Origin: Clostridiales bacterium
GTDB taxonomy: Bacteria > Bacillota > Clostridia > Christensenellales > Aristaeellaceae
Assembly (NCBI GenBank): GCA_015056315.1
Contig: SVGN01000001.1
Coordinates: forward strand, 1-64,000
DNA length: 64,000 nucleotides
Reading direction: 5' to 3'
In this document: piece by piece, positions 1 to 10,581 of the stretch
How the letters are laid out: each line of letters begins with the position of its first letter
Position numbering within the stretch: the first letter of the stretch is position 1
The notes under the pieces: model-generated
The model's input: only the letters and a program-made list of their open reading frames with translations
What the model was told of the DNA's origin: nothing
The model's database searches: none
Position numbers and translations under genes: made by a program

Positions 1-53
1 CTGATGATTCCCGCAAGTTGCTCTACCTTTGTGTACTTTCTTGCCATGCAAAT

Positions 54-98
54 GACCTCCTGTCGTAGGTTTATTCTACAACAGGAGGTCTCTTTTTT
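54..98 (+). terminator. Intrinsic terminator of a gene upstream of the window
   Basis: GACCTCCTGT ... ACAGGAGGTC stem followed by TCTTTTTT. Confidence 0.7.
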
Positions 99-205
99 CA
101 CTTGTCCGTTGCTTGGGATACTGTCCAGTCTGCTTCGGCAGGCGGTCTTTTCTCATGCCCGGGAAACGGGCGTTCATGCGGGAGTCGAAGATCGTGGGCT
201 GTGCG

Positions 206-679
206 TTACACCGTCAGGTCGGCGTAAGCAAAGGGTACCAACTGCATCAGCGCATCCGGTGCAAGCTCCACCTGTACGCCGATCTTGCCGCCGCTGAACA
301 GGATGGTGTCAAACAGCTGGGCGGTCTCGTCCACATAGGTGGGGAACAGCTTCTTCATGCCGATGGGGGAGCAGCCGCCGTGCACATAGCCGGTAAGGGG
401 CAGCAGATCCTTGCTTTTGAGCATGGCGATGCTCTTTTCCTTTACTGCTGCGGCGGCTTTTTTCAGCGAAAGCTCCTCTGCCACCGGGATCATGAACACA
501 TAGTGCTTGCCGCTGGCACCGGTGGTCACCAACGTTTTGAATACCTGATCCGGATCCTGCTTCAGCTGCTGCGCTACCTCAACGCCGCTGAGGGCACCGT
601 CCGGCGCATCATAAAAGTAAAACTGACAGGGAAGATGCGCCCCCTCCAGGAGGCGCATCACATTGGTCTTCTGTTCCAT
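206..679 (-). CDS. ybaK: YbaK/EbsC-family aminoacyl-tRNA deacylase (Cys-tRNA(Pro) deacylase-like)
   Basis: 157 aa; typical YbaK pattern (VFKTLVT, VPVAEELSLKKAA, GYVHGGCSPIGMKK, ILFSGGKIGVQVELAP). Confidence 0.85.
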   Translation of the reverse strand: MEQKTNVMRLLEGAHLPCQFYFYDAPDGALSGVEVAQQLKQDPDQVFKTLVTTGASGKHYVFMIPVAEELSLKKAAAAVKEKSIAMLKSKDLLPLTGYVHGGCSPIGMKKLFPTYVDETAQLFDTILFSGGKIGVQVELAPDALMQLVPFAYADLTV

Positions 680-705
680 AAGGTTTCCTTCCTTTGGCGG
701 ACTCG

Positions 706-2394
706 TTACTGCCCAAGGGAGTCGGGCGGCAGCGTCTGGGTGGGAGCGCCGCAGCGCAGGCAGGGGGTCTTGTCCTGGTGGCTGCCCAGCTCCGAATAGG
801 GGAAGCTGCCTCCCAGCGGCAGGTATTCGTCATACACGCTGGGGCAGTACTGATCCAGGTGGTACATGCTGCCGCCATTGGGGTTGTAGTACAGCAGCTG
901 AGAGGCGGGCGGTGCAGGCGTTACGGTCTGCCGGGGCGCAATGGTCCAGTTTTCGGCGGTGGTGTTCTGGGAATCGTTTACGGTGTTGGTCTCTTCTTTG
1001 ATGGTCACCTGGTCGTTGGTGGCCAGGGAGTTGGGGTCGACATACCATTCGCCGCCCTCTTTGACCATCAGCACCATAAAGCGGTACAGGGTGGGGTCCT
1101 TGCCGTTGTTCTTGTCGATGTTGGCGGTCATGGTAACGGTGCGGCTGCTGTCGTTATCGGAGCCGGAGATCTCTTCGATGTTGTAGCTCAGCGGCGTGCG
1201 GTTGCCCAGCAGCACGAACAGGCGGTTGGAGGGGTTATCCTGTGCGCTGGCCCAGCTGGGCTGCACAAGACGTACCAGATCCTCGATGCGGGCACCGGAC
1301 CAGTTGACCATAAAGGCCTCCAGACGTGTCTCGGCCTCGGAGACCGGCGGGATCGAGGGCGTGGGTTCGGGGGTGGGGGTAAAGGTGGGCTGGGCTACAG
1401 CAGGATCTCCGGCTGCGGCGGGCATGCCGTTTTGCATGGTCTGCTGCTGTTGCTGCTGCACGTTGCCGGGGTTGTTCTGCACGTTCTGCGGGTCTGCGGT
1501 GGAGCCGCGGAACAGCATCACCACGACGATGATGCCCGCCAGCGCATAGGCCAGCGTTGCGGCAATGCGTGCATTGGAGGAAAACATGCCCCGGTGCCAA
1601 AGGATGCCGATGGCGACAGCACACATGCCCGCAAACAGATACCTGAGCAGGCTCGGGCAAGTGGGGATCAGCAGGCAGGGAACGAACAGCACCGGGATCA
1701 GCACAAACAGGAACAGCTTCAACAGCGTTTCTGTATCCACGGGCTGACCGGCTCCCTTGCCCTGCTTCACAGGCTGCTGCTGGGGCGTAAAGGCGGCATT
1801 GAAGCCGGGCTGCTGCATGGCAGGGGCTTCAAAGGGGTTCGCAAAGGCTGCGGGCTGTACGGTGGGGGCTGCGGGCCCGGCATTCTTGGTGCCCGCGCCC
1901 TGGTTCCCCAGCAGAGGTGCGGGGAATTGGGTATTCTGCGGCGGGGTGAAGCCCTGGGAATGGGAGGAGAAGGCACCGCCGGGGGCAGAGAGGTTCTGGT
2001 TGCCAAGGGGCGGCAGGTTCTGGCCGGAGGGCTGCCCAAAGGAAAGCGGGGCAGCGCTCTGTATGTTAAAGATGCCGGTCTGCTGCATAGCGGCAGGGGG
2101 CTGTTGGGGTGCAGGCGTAAAGTTGATGGAGCCGTTGGGGATGCCCGGCATGGGCATGGGTGCAGGCGTGGGGGAGGGGGCCGGGCCACCAAACAGCTCA
2201 TTTACCGGCGGCACAGGCGGTGCCCCCAGCGGCAGGTTCTGGGCAGAAGTGTTCTGCACCGGCTCCTTGGCAGGCTCACCGGCAGAAGTAAAATCGGGTT
2301 TTTCCAGAAGCGGCTGAAAAGGTTTCTTAAAAATGCTGCGCTTCTGCATCGAAAAAGTTGGATTGGTAGAATATCTCGAGCGGTTGCCGTTCAT
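706..2394 (-). CDS. Membrane protein with long Pro/Gln/Ala-rich N-terminus, several TM segments and C-terminal Cys-containing motif
   Basis: 562 aa ORF; hydrophobic stretches in the middle (LFLFVLIPVLFVPCLLI, TLAYALAGIIVVVMLF); C-terminal YHLDQYCPSV...PCLRCGAP. Confidence 0.7.
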   Translation of the reverse strand: MNGNRSRYSTNPTFSMQKRSIFKKPFQPLLEKPDFTSAGEPAKEPVQNTSAQNLPLGAPPVPPVNELFGGPAPSPTPAPMPMPGIPNGSINFTPAPQQPPAAMQQTGIFNIQSAAPLSFGQPSGQNLPPLGNQNLSAPGGAFSSHSQGFTPPQNTQFPAPLLGNQGAGTKNAGPAAPTVQPAAFANPFEAPAMQQPGFNAAFTPQQQPVKQGKGAGQPVDTETLLKLFLFVLIPVLFVPCLLIPTCPSLLRYLFAGMCAVAIGILWHRGMFSSNARIAATLAYALAGIIVVVMLFRGSTADPQNVQNNPGNVQQQQQQTMQNGMPAAAGDPAVAQPTFTPTPEPTPSIPPVSEAETRLEAFMVNWSGARIEDLVRLVQPSWASAQDNPSNRLFVLLGNRTPLSYNIEEISGSDNDSSRTVTMTANIDKNNGKDPTLYRFMVLMVKEGGEWYVDPNSLATNDQVTIKEETNTVNDSQNTTAENWTIAPRQTVTPAPPASQLLYYNPNGGSMYHLDQYCPSVYDEYLPLGGSFPYSELGSHQDKTPCLRCGAPTQTLPPDSLGQ

Positions 2395-2584
2395 ATTGCA
2401 TCTCCTTGTGCGTAAGCGGTTCGAGCATTACACTTGGGTAAATTTCATCACATTCCCTATTATAGCACATATTGCGCATTTGTAAACTATAGAAACCACG
2501 TTTTGCAAAGGTTTTTCTGTAAAAACGATCCAAAAAGAAACAGAAATGTAACAAAATTAGGAATGGTTTTCCTTGGCGAATCGG

Positions 2585-2613
2585 TTGCTAAACGGGGCGC
2601 AATCATGTATAAT
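2585..2613 (+). promoter_or_regulatory. Sigma-A type promoter for the Asp23 gene
   Basis: TTGCTA-N17-TATAAT, about 75 bp before the ATG. Confidence 0.65.
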
Positions 2614-2688
2614 TACCATGACCTGTCTATGTGCATGTCGCAGACAGGCATTGTGGGCGGCATTCCGCCGGCAAGGAGGCAGACAATT

Positions 2689-3039
2689 ATGGAATGCAAG
2701 ATCAAGAATGATATAGGAACCATCTATATCACCGAGGACGTTATGCTCAAAGTGGCCGGTTATGCGGCTTTGGAGTGCTACGGCATCGTGGCTATGTCTT
2801 CCAAGCGCGCCAAGGACGGCCTTGTGCAGTGGCTCGGGCGGGAGAACCTGTCCAAGGGCATCCAGATCAGAATGGTAGACGATATGCTGGATGTTGACCT
2901 GTTCATCATCGTAGAATACGGCATTTCTATTGCGGAAGTTTGCAAGACCATCGTAGACACGGTGCGTTACAAGCTGGAAAGCATGACCGGCGTAAAGGTG
3001 CGCCGCGTCAATATCTCAGTAGAGGGCGTCCGCGTCTAA
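2689..3039 (+). CDS. Asp23/Gls24 family envelope stress response protein
   Basis: ITEDVMLKVAGYAALECYGIVAMSS and VQWLGREN...VDLFIIVEYG pattern; followed by a DAK2-domain gene as in many Firmicutes. Confidence 0.85.
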   Translation: MECKIKNDIGTIYITEDVMLKVAGYAALECYGIVAMSSKRAKDGLVQWLGRENLSKGIQIRMVDDMLDVDLFIIVEYGISIAEVCKTIVDTVRYKLESMTGVKVRRVNISVEGVRV

Positions 3040-3066
3040 AATACGAACGTATCGGGAGGAAGAACC

Positions 3067-4719
3067 GTGATTCAGACCAAAACGATCGATGGTGTGCTGC
3101 TGCGCGATATGGTACTTGCCGGTGCAGCACTGCTGGAAAAGAACCGTGAAGCGGTTGATGCTTTGAACGTTTTCCCCGTGCCGGACGGCGATACGGGTAC
3201 CAATATGAGCCTTACCATGTCTTCTGCCACCAAAGAGGTGAGCCAGAAGGAATACCTGAACGCCGGTGAGGCTGCTGCTGCCGTGGCCAAGGGTGCGCTG
3301 AAGGGCGCCCGCGGCAACAGCGGTGTTATCACCTCTCAGCTTTTCCGCGGCTTCAGCAAGGCTCTGGCCGATGTGGACCGCATCACCCCTGTGCAGTTTG
3401 CTGCTGCCCTCAAGAAGGGTGCCGAAACTGCCTATAAGGCTGTTATGAAGCCCAAGGAGGGCACCATCCTCACCGTGGCCCGTGTTATCGCCGAGGAGGC
3501 TGTAAAGCAGGCTGAGCGCGCTCCCGAGGATTACGATGCCCTGTTCCGCAACATTCTCTCCACTGGCGATACCATCCTCAAGAAGACCCAGCAGATGCTG
3601 CCCGCCCTCACTCAGGCCGGTGTTGTGGACGCTGGCGGCCGCGGCCTGCTGCTCATCTACATGGGCTATGCCGCCTGCCTGCGCGGCGAGGAGATCCCCA
3701 CCGAAAAGATGGATTTCTCTGCCGATGGCGAAGCCAACTTCGAGGATGACCACGATGCAATGGGCGAGATCAAGTACGCCTACTGCACCGAGTTCTGCAT
3801 CCAGAACCTGTACCCCGACAGCCTGGAGGAGGATATCGACTCCTTCCGCCGTCGTCTCAACCGCATCGGCGATTGTGTGCTGGTGGTGGGCGACCTGAGC
3901 TTCGTCAAGGTGCACGTTCACACCAACGAACCCGGTAAGGCACTGGAATACGGCCTCAGCCTGGGCGAACTGGTCAACCTGAAGATCGAGAACATGGTAC
4001 AGCAGCGCCGCGAAAAGCAGGAAGAGCAGAAGAAGCAGGAAGAAGAAAACACGCCCCTGAAGGATTACGGCATGGTGGCCGTTTCTCTGGGCGAGGGTTT
4101 CGGCCGCATCTTTACCGACCTGTCTGTGGATCATGTTGTGGAAGGCGGCCAGACCATGAACCCCAGCATCGAAGACCTGGCCGATGCCGTTAACAAGGCC
4201 CACGCCAAGACCGTCTTCGTGCTGCCCAACAACGGCAACGTCATCCTGGCTGCCCAGCAGGCTGCTCAGCTCTGCGAGGATAAGCAGGTCATCGTCATCC
4301 CCACCAAGAACGTGGCCATGGGCATCGCCGCAGCCATCGCCTTCCAGCCCGACAGCACTCCCGAAGAGAACGCTGCCCATATGGAGGAGGCTGCCCAGCG
4401 CGTGCGCACCGGTACCGTCACCTATGCTGTGCGCGATACCGAATACGAGGATCTACACATCACCGAGGGCGATATCATCGGTCTCTACAATGGCAAGATC
4501 TGCACCGTCGGCAGCAGTGTTCACGAGGTCACCCGCGAGCTGATGAAGGATATCATCACCGAGGATGATGAGCTGATCACCGTCTACTACGGCAAGGATG
4601 TAGCCGAAGAGGATGCCCAGACCCTGACCGACGAACTGGCTGAGCTCTACGACGATTGCGATGTAGAGATGCAGATGGGCGGCCAGCCGCTGTACTACTA
4701 TCTCATCTCCGTGGAGTAA
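3067..4719 (+). CDS. fakA: DAK2 domain protein, fatty acid kinase catalytic subunit FakA-like (YloV)
   Basis: N-term NVFPVPDGDTGTNMSLTM, ARGNSGVITSQLFRGF (DAK2/DhaL signature); ~550 aa; between Asp23 and recG. Confidence 0.85.
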   Translation: MIQTKTIDGVLLRDMVLAGAALLEKNREAVDALNVFPVPDGDTGTNMSLTMSSATKEVSQKEYLNAGEAAAAVAKGALKGARGNSGVITSQLFRGFSKALADVDRITPVQFAAALKKGAETAYKAVMKPKEGTILTVARVIAEEAVKQAERAPEDYDALFRNILSTGDTILKKTQQMLPALTQAGVVDAGGRGLLLIYMGYAACLRGEEIPTEKMDFSADGEANFEDDHDAMGEIKYAYCTEFCIQNLYPDSLEEDIDSFRRRLNRIGDCVLVVGDLSFVKVHVHTNEPGKALEYGLSLGELVNLKIENMVQQRREKQEEQKKQEEENTPLKDYGMVAVSLGEGFGRIFTDLSVDHVVEGGQTMNPSIEDLADAVNKAHAKTVFVLPNNGNVILAAQQAAQLCEDKQVIVIPTKNVAMGIAAAIAFQPDSTPEENAAHMEEAAQRVRTGTVTYAVRDTEYEDLHITEGDIIGLYNGKICTVGSSVHEVTRELMKDIITEDDELITVYYGKDVAEEDAQTLTDELAELYDDCDVEMQMGGQPLYYYLISVE

Positions 4720-4721
4720 GC

Positions 4722-6743
4722 ATGGAACTTGCCAGTCTTCACGGTATAGGAAAAAACCGACTACAAGCCTTACACGCAGCGGGGATCGACTCGTTGCGTG
4801 ATCTTTTATATGCGGTACCCACCAAATACAGGGATACCACCGCCCAGAGCCTCATTGCCGATGCTGCCGAGGGCGAGCGCTATACCTTCCTGCTGGTCCG
4901 GGAGGGCGAGGCCAAGCTGGCCCGCTTTGGTCAGCGCAGCCGGGTGACCTGTACCTTTACCGATGAAAGTGGCCGCATAACGGCTTGCTGGTTCAACCAG
5001 CCATGGATGCGGGAGAACCTGAACAAGCTCCAGCGCATCCGGCTCAACGGGGCGGTTACGGTACACAGCGGCAAGAAGCAGCTGGTCAACCCCACGGTGG
5101 AAAAGGAGCTGGGCATCCGCCCGGTGTACCGCCCCATCGAGGGCCTGCCCCACAAGACTCACGAGGATATCGTCTCCCAGGCGCTTGCCTATGTGGAGCA
5201 GCTCTGCCCCGAGACCCTGCCTCCGGGAGTGATGGAGCGTCATGAACTCTGCTCCGGTGCAGAAGCCCTCCGGCTGTTGCACAAGCCCACCTCCATGGCA
5301 GATGTGGAGCGGGGCCAGCGTCGCTTTGCCTTTGAGCAGATGCTCCTCTACCAGGCAGCGGTGCTGGGTGTGAAGGATATGCGCCGTCATGGCTACGCCT
5401 TTCCTCTACAGGATGGCGACACCGCCCTGTTCTGGCAGAAGATGCCCTTTACGCCCACCGGTGCCCAGCGGCGTACCCTTCGGGAGATCGCCCAGGATCT
5501 GGCAAGCCCCGTAGCCATGGTGCGCATGGTGCAGGGCGATGTGGGCTGCGGCAAAACGGCAGTAGCGCTGGGAGCCATGTACCTGTGCGCCAAAGCGGGC
5601 TACCAATCCGCATTGATGGCTCCCACAGAGATCCTTGCCCGCCAGCACTACGAAAGCCTGAAGGGCTTTTGCGAGCAGAACGGCATCGGCTGCGGTCTGC
5701 TGCTGGGCGGTATGCCTGCCCGCCAGCGCCGCGAAGCGCTTTCTGCCATAGCCGATGGCAGCTGGCAGATCGTGATCGGCACCCATGCGCTGATCGGCGA
5801 AACGGTCACCTTTGCCCGTCTGGGGCTCTGCATCACCGATGAGCAGCACCGCTTCGGCGTCGCCCAGCGCACCGCTCTCCTGAATAAGGGCGTGCAAGGA
5901 GAGGGAAGCCGTGCCCCGCATCTGCTGGTCATGTCGGCTACGCCCATCCCGCGTACCCTTGCGCTCATTATGTTCGGCGATCTGGATATCAGCATCATCG
6001 ATGAGCTGCCCCCCGGGCGCAAGCCTGTTACCACCCGCATCGTGGCCGAAGACAAGCGGCAGGGCATGTACGGCTTTCTGCGCAGCGAGCTGGATGCGGG
6101 GCGGCAGGCGTATATCGTCTGTCCGCTGGTCTCCGAAAGCGAGGCCGCCGATAAGCTGAAGGCCGCCAAGCCCTATGCGGAGTCCCTGCAGGGCGGCGAA
6201 CTGAAGAACTACCGGGTGGGGCTCACCTACGGTGCGCAGCCTGCCGCCGAAAAGCAGGAGACCCTCCGGGCCTTTGCCGCCGGGGAGCTCCATGCGCTGG
6301 TGGCCACCACCGTGATCGAGGTGGGCGTAAACGTGCCCAATGCCTCGCTGATGATCATTGAGGATGCAGACCGCTATGGCCTTGCACAGCTCCACCAGCT
6401 GCGTGGACGCGTGGGCAGGGGAGAGCAGCAGAGCTGGTGCTTCCTGATGGCAAAGCCCAACGAGCGGCTCAGGGCGCTTTCTCGCAGCAACGATGGCTTC
6501 GAGATCGCCCGTACCGACCTGGAGCTGCGCGGCCCCGGCGAGCTGCTGGGCACCCGTCAGCACGGCGAGGCTCTGCTGCCCGGCGGTACGGTAGCCTTCG
6601 GCTCCATGCAGCTGCTCTACGAAGCGGCGGAATGCGCCCGTGAACTGGAAAGCAGCCCGGAGCTTGCCGATGAATGGCTCAGGGTGAGCCAAAGCGCCCG
6701 CAGCCTGATGGGTACGCTGGAAAAGCATATCTCCATCAGCTGA
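4722..6743 (+). CDS. recG: ATP-dependent DNA helicase RecG
   Basis: QGDVGCGKT Walker A, DEQHRFG box, MSATPIPRTL, QLRGRVGRG; N-terminal HhH-like and OB regions. Confidence 0.95.
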   Translation: MELASLHGIGKNRLQALHAAGIDSLRDLLYAVPTKYRDTTAQSLIADAAEGERYTFLLVREGEAKLARFGQRSRVTCTFTDESGRITACWFNQPWMRENLNKLQRIRLNGAVTVHSGKKQLVNPTVEKELGIRPVYRPIEGLPHKTHEDIVSQALAYVEQLCPETLPPGVMERHELCSGAEALRLLHKPTSMADVERGQRRFAFEQMLLYQAAVLGVKDMRRHGYAFPLQDGDTALFWQKMPFTPTGAQRRTLREIAQDLASPVAMVRMVQGDVGCGKTAVALGAMYLCAKAGYQSALMAPTEILARQHYESLKGFCEQNGIGCGLLLGGMPARQRREALSAIADGSWQIVIGTHALIGETVTFARLGLCITDEQHRFGVAQRTALLNKGVQGEGSRAPHLLVMSATPIPRTLALIMFGDLDISIIDELPPGRKPVTTRIVAEDKRQGMYGFLRSELDAGRQAYIVCPLVSESEAADKLKAAKPYAESLQGGELKNYRVGLTYGAQPAAEKQETLRAFAAGELHALVATTVIEVGVNVPNASLMIIEDADRYGLAQLHQLRGRVGRGEQQSWCFLMAKPNERLRALSRSNDGFEIARTDLELRGPGELLGTRQHGEALLPGGTVAFGSMQLLYEAAECARELESSPELADEWLRVSQSARSLMGTLEKHISIS

Positions 6744-6775
6744 GGCAGCTATTCTTCCTATGGGGGAAAAGAACC

Positions 6776-7291
6776 ATGAACATTGTTCTCTACCAGCCGG
6801 AGATCCCGCAGAACACGGGCAACATCGCCCGCACCTGCGCCGCCACCGGCAGTATGCTGCACCTGATCAAGCCGCTGGGCTTTTCGCTGGAGGATAAGTA
6901 CCTGAAGCGGGCCGGGCTGGATTACTGGCGTATGATGCAATATCGGGTCTACGACGATTTTCAGCAGCTTTTGGATGCATACCCCAATGCCCGTATGCAT
7001 TTTCTTTCCACCAAAGCGCCCCGCAGCTATACCGAAGCCACCTACCACCCGGACGATTTTCTGGTCTTCGGCTGCGAGACCCGGGGTTTGCCCGAAAGCC
7101 TGCTGGAGAAGGTCTATGACCGCTGTGTGCGCATTCCCATGGTGCCGGATGCCCGCAGCCTCAATTTGAGCAATTCTGTGGCTATCGTGCTCTACGAAGC
7201 CTTGAAAAACAACGGCTTCCCCGGTATGCAGCAGGCAGGCGGCCTCACCGGCAGGCAGGATGAAGCTGCCCCGTGGATGGATTATGTCTGA
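6776..7291 (+). CDS. trmL: tRNA (cytidine(34)-2'-O)-methyltransferase TrmL (SpoU family)
   Basis: MNIVLYQPEIPQNTGNIARTCAATG ... FGCETRGLP ... IPM...RSLNLSNSVAIVLYEAL. Confidence 0.93.
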   Translation: MNIVLYQPEIPQNTGNIARTCAATGSMLHLIKPLGFSLEDKYLKRAGLDYWRMMQYRVYDDFQQLLDAYPNARMHFLSTKAPRSYTEATYHPDDFLVFGCETRGLPESLLEKVYDRCVRIPMVPDARSLNLSNSVAIVLYEALKNNGFPGMQQAGGLTGRQDEAAPWMDYV

Positions 7292-7331
7292 TCATCCGTT
7301 TCATTAGCAGAAGATAAAGGAGGGGAATGCC

Positions 7332-7694
7332 ATGGCAGCAAGAAGACGCTCCAAACGCTACGAAGAGGAAGAGCTTCAGCTGGAGGAAGTGCTGGAGCCC
7401 TATCAGTATGCACAGGAGGAGTACTACGACGAGCCCGCATACGACCAGCAGGGCGAACCCCTGTACCAAACCGTGGATTACCAGCCCTACCCCGAACCCG
7501 GCTATGCCGATTACCAGACCGAGGCCGAGGGCGGCAACCGCCTTGGCGTGGCAGTGCATGTTTTTGATGTGATCTCCTCGCTGGTAGGCGTTTTTGTGAT
7601 CCTGATCCTCATCGCCATGCTGCTCACGCTGGTGGATTGGCTCCGTACCGATCTGCTGCACTCCTTTGTGCTGCTGCAAAGCGGCATCAGCTGA
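7332..7694 (+). CDS. Small single-TM protein with acidic Tyr-rich N-terminal domain
   Basis: 120 aa; basic MAARRRSKR start, E/Y-rich segment, one hydrophobic helix; RBS aggagg upstream. Confidence 0.6.
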   Translation: MAARRRSKRYEEEELQLEEVLEPYQYAQEEYYDEPAYDQQGEPLYQTVDYQPYPEPGYADYQTEAEGGNRLGVAVHVFDVISSLVGVFVILILIAMLLTLVDWLRTDLLHSFVLLQSGIS

Positions 7695-7739
7695 GGGGGC
7701 AGCACACATACTATCTTCATCCCGACGCAATGGAGGAGG

Positions 7740-8345
7740 ATGAGCATGGATCCGCTGCTTACATACCGTAAGGAGTGCGCTGCCTTTTTTGATGCCCTCG
7801 CCACCGATGGCAAAGCGCCGCTGGTCTTTGGCGAGGGCCCGCACCCGCACCCTGTGCTGATGCTGATCGGCGAAGCCCCCGGCGAACAGGAGACCCTGCA
7901 GCAAAGACCCTTTGTGGGCAAGGCGGGCAAGAACCTGTCCGCTTTTCTGGAGACCATCGGGCTGGAGCGGAATGCGCTGTATGTGAGCAATGTGGTCAAG
8001 GTGCGCCCCACAAAGGTGAGCGCTGCGGGCAGGCTGGTCAACCGACCGCCCAGCCGGGAGGAAAAGGAGCTCTTCACCCCCTGGCTCATGCGGGAAATCG
8101 CCATCGTGCGTCCGGATGCGCTGGTCACCCTGGGCAATGTGGCGCTGCAGGCCTTCGTAAAGGATACGGTGGGCCAGCTGCACGGCAGGTGGACGCGGGC
8201 AGTGGTGGCTCCGCCAAGCGGCGAGGCGTTCACGCTGCCGCTGTTTCCCTTGTATCACCCGGCTTCTGTGATTTATAACCGCTCCCTTTCGCAGGTCTAT
8301 CAGCAGGATCTGGAAGCCCTCCGGGATTCGCTCACTGCTCGCTGA
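7740..8345 (+). CDS. Uracil-DNA glycosylase family protein (type 4/5-like)
   Basis: LIGEAPGEQE...PFVGKAGKNL, YVSNVVKVRP, and PLYHPAS motifs. Confidence 0.85.
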   Translation: MSMDPLLTYRKECAAFFDALATDGKAPLVFGEGPHPHPVLMLIGEAPGEQETLQQRPFVGKAGKNLSAFLETIGLERNALYVSNVVKVRPTKVSAAGRLVNRPPSREEKELFTPWLMREIAIVRPDALVTLGNVALQAFVKDTVGQLHGRWTRAVVAPPSGEAFTLPLFPLYHPASVIYNRSLSQVYQQDLEALRDSLTAR

Positions 8346-8467
8346 AGCATCCAAAATGACATTTGGGCGGAAACGGTGTATCCTTAGACCCACTTCTGCT
8401 GACAAACCTTCTTCCCTGTGCTACGATAGCATCGACAAATGAGCCGCAAGGCTGGGAGGTTGCTATT

Positions 8468-8968
8468 ATGGAATCTGTAGCCGTCAATTTACCCATTATC
8501 CTTTTGTTCCTGTTCGGCATGGGTCTGCTGATCGTGGAGGCCTTTATGCCGGGCTTCGGTCTGCCGGGCATCACCGGCAGCATTCTGGAGATCGCAGCCA
8601 TCGTGCTCACCTACATCCATCACGGCGGCTATGCTGCACTGGGTGTTACGGTGTGCATCCTCGCCATAATGGGCCTGGTGGTCTCGCTTGTATTGCGCTC
8701 GGCAAGCAAGGGCAAGCTTTCCAAATCGCCGATGATCCATAACGAGAGCGAGGATGCAAGCGCCCTCGACAATTCCGAAGATCTGAAGGTGTTCATTGGC
8801 AAGCAGGGCATCACCACCACGGTGCTGCGCCCCACCGGCATGGCCGAGATCGAAGGCATGCGCCTGAACGTTGAAGCCGAAGGCGAGTTCATCCCCAAGG
8901 ATACCCCCGTACAGGTACACCGCGTGGATGGCCGCAACCTGATCGTGAAAACGCTGCGCGGTGAGTAA
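8468..8968 (+). CDS. NfeD-like protein
   Basis: N-terminal TM helices ([18 protein letters not shown]), C-terminal OB-like region ([20 protein letters not shown]); directly upstream of floA. Confidence 0.85.
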   Translation: MESVAVNLPIILLFLFGMGLLIVEAFMPGFGLPGITGSILEIAAIVLTYIHHGGYAALGVTVCILAIMGLVVSLVLRSASKGKLSKSPMIHNESEDASALDNSEDLKVFIGKQGITTTVLRPTGMAEIEGMRLNVEAEGEFIPKDTPVQVHRVDGRNLIVKTLRGE

Positions 8969-9006
8969 ACACTGCGTTGTTGATATTCGAAAGGAGTCTG
9001 AATTAT

Positions 9007-9999
9007 ATGGATACTGTTCTTTGGATCCCGGTCATCCTGGTGGTGGCGCTGATCGCCATTCTCATTTTCCTCCGCTTCGTGCCCCTGGGCCTGTGGATCA
9101 CCTCCCTGGCTGCCGGCGTGCATGTAAGCATCGCTTCTCTGGTGGGTATGCGCCTGCGCCGCATCCAGCCCAAGCGCCTGGTGGAGCCCCTCATCAAGGC
9201 TCGCAAGGCCGGTCTGAATGTGAACCTGTCCCAGCTGGAGACCCACTACCTGGCCGGTGGTAATGTAGACCGCGTCATCAACGCCCTCATCGCCGCCCAG
9301 CGTTCCTCCATCGAACTGCCCTTCGAAAAGGCCTGCGCTATCGACCTGGCCGGCCGCGATGTGCTGCAGGCCGTACAGATGAGCGTTACCCCCAAGGTCA
9401 TCGAGACCCCCGTTGTTGCCGCTATCGCCAAGGACGGCATCGAGCTGCGTGCCAAGGCCCGCGTTACCGTGCGCACCAACATCGAACGCCTGGTCGGCGG
9501 TGCCGGTGAAGAGACCATCATCGCCCGTGTTGGCGAAGGTATCGTTACCACCGTCGGCTCCAGCGACACTCACAAGGCTGTTCTGGAAAACCCCGACTCC
9601 ATCAGCCGCACCGTGCTCAGCAAGGGCCTGGATGCCGGTACCGCTTATGAGATCCTCTCTATCGATATCGCCGATGTGGACGTTGGCCGCAACGTCGGCG
9701 CTCAGCTGATGATGGACCAGGCCGAGGCCGATCGCCGCATCGCTCAGGCCCGTGCCGAAGAGCGCCGCGCCATGGCTGTTGCCCACGAGCAGGAAATGAA
9801 GGCCTCCGTTCAGGAGATGCGCGCCCGCGTTGTGGAAGCCGAAGCCGAAGTGCCCAAGGCCATGGCTGCTGCCCTGCGTGAAGGCAAGCTGGGCGTGATG
9901 GATTACTACCAGATGAAGAACGTGGAAGCCGATACCACCATGCGCGAAGGCATCGCCAAGGCTGCCGCCCCCGCTTCTGCTCCCGTTGAGAAGAAGTAA
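9007..9999 (+). CDS. floA: Flotillin-like protein FloA
   Basis: Full-length FloA pattern ([71 protein letters not shown]). Confidence 0.93.
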   Translation: MDTVLWIPVILVVALIAILIFLRFVPLGLWITSLAAGVHVSIASLVGMRLRRIQPKRLVEPLIKARKAGLNVNLSQLETHYLAGGNVDRVINALIAAQRSSIELPFEKACAIDLAGRDVLQAVQMSVTPKVIETPVVAAIAKDGIELRAKARVTVRTNIERLVGGAGEETIIARVGEGIVTTVGSSDTHKAVLENPDSISRTVLSKGLDAGTAYEILSIDIADVDVGRNVGAQLMMDQAEADRRIAQARAEERRAMAVAHEQEMKASVQEMRARVVEAEAEVPKAMAAALREGKLGVMDYYQMKNVEADTTMREGIAKAAAPASAPVEKK

Positions 10000-10029
10000 T
10001 GCGTCAAAGCAAGCACAGGAGGTGAGCAG

Positions 10030-10578
10030 ATGGAAGGTATTGTCGTTCTGATCATTATGGCGATCGTATCCAATCTGTTTTCCAAGAACAAGAAAAAGTC
10101 CGGTGCTGCTCCCAAAACCGCGAAAAAGGCTCCGGTCTCCGAGGCCTTTGGCAAGCTGGAAAAGTGGCTGGATGAGCAGTTGGATGAGCCCGACAAGGCT
10201 CCCGCTGCCGCCCAGCCCACTGTGAGGGCTGTAGACCGCAAGGCTGAGCTGAAGGCCAAATACGGCGATAAGCTCAAGCATGGCGAGGGTATGTCGGGAG
10301 GGTCCTTCGAGGGCATCTCCCGACCCCTGGCTCCCAGTGCCGAGCTGACTGCGGGCCGTGCGGACGGCAGCATCAACTTCCATTCCGACGAAGGCATGGA
10401 TGTTTGCGACCCTACGCTGCTGCATGGCGAAAGCGGTTTGGAAATGCCTGAGACCAATGTGTTCCCGGCTCATGCGGAGGAAGAACCCTTCCTTACCGCG
10501 GGAGATCTGGTGCGCGGCTTTGTGGTAAGCGAGATCCTCGCCCGCCCCTCTGCCGGACGAATGACAAGAATGAGGTAA
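10030..10578 (+). CDS. Hypothetical membrane-anchored protein between floA and a LytTR regulator
   Basis: 182 aa, N-terminal hydrophobic helix then Lys-rich region; RBS aggaggtgagcag; 3 nt before next gene. Confidence 0.65.
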   Translation: MEGIVVLIIMAIVSNLFSKNKKKSGAAPKTAKKAPVSEAFGKLEKWLDEQLDEPDKAPAAAQPTVRAVDRKAELKAKYGDKLKHGEGMSGGSFEGISRPLAPSAELTAGRADGSINFHSDEGMDVCDPTLLHGESGLEMPETNVFPAHAEEEPFLTAGDLVRGFVVSEILARPSAGRMTRMR

Positions 10579-10581
10579 GCT

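Noticed and set aside
694-2415. 573-aa plus-strand ORF
   Set aside because: Shadow of the minus-strand membrane protein at 706-2394; no domain pattern.
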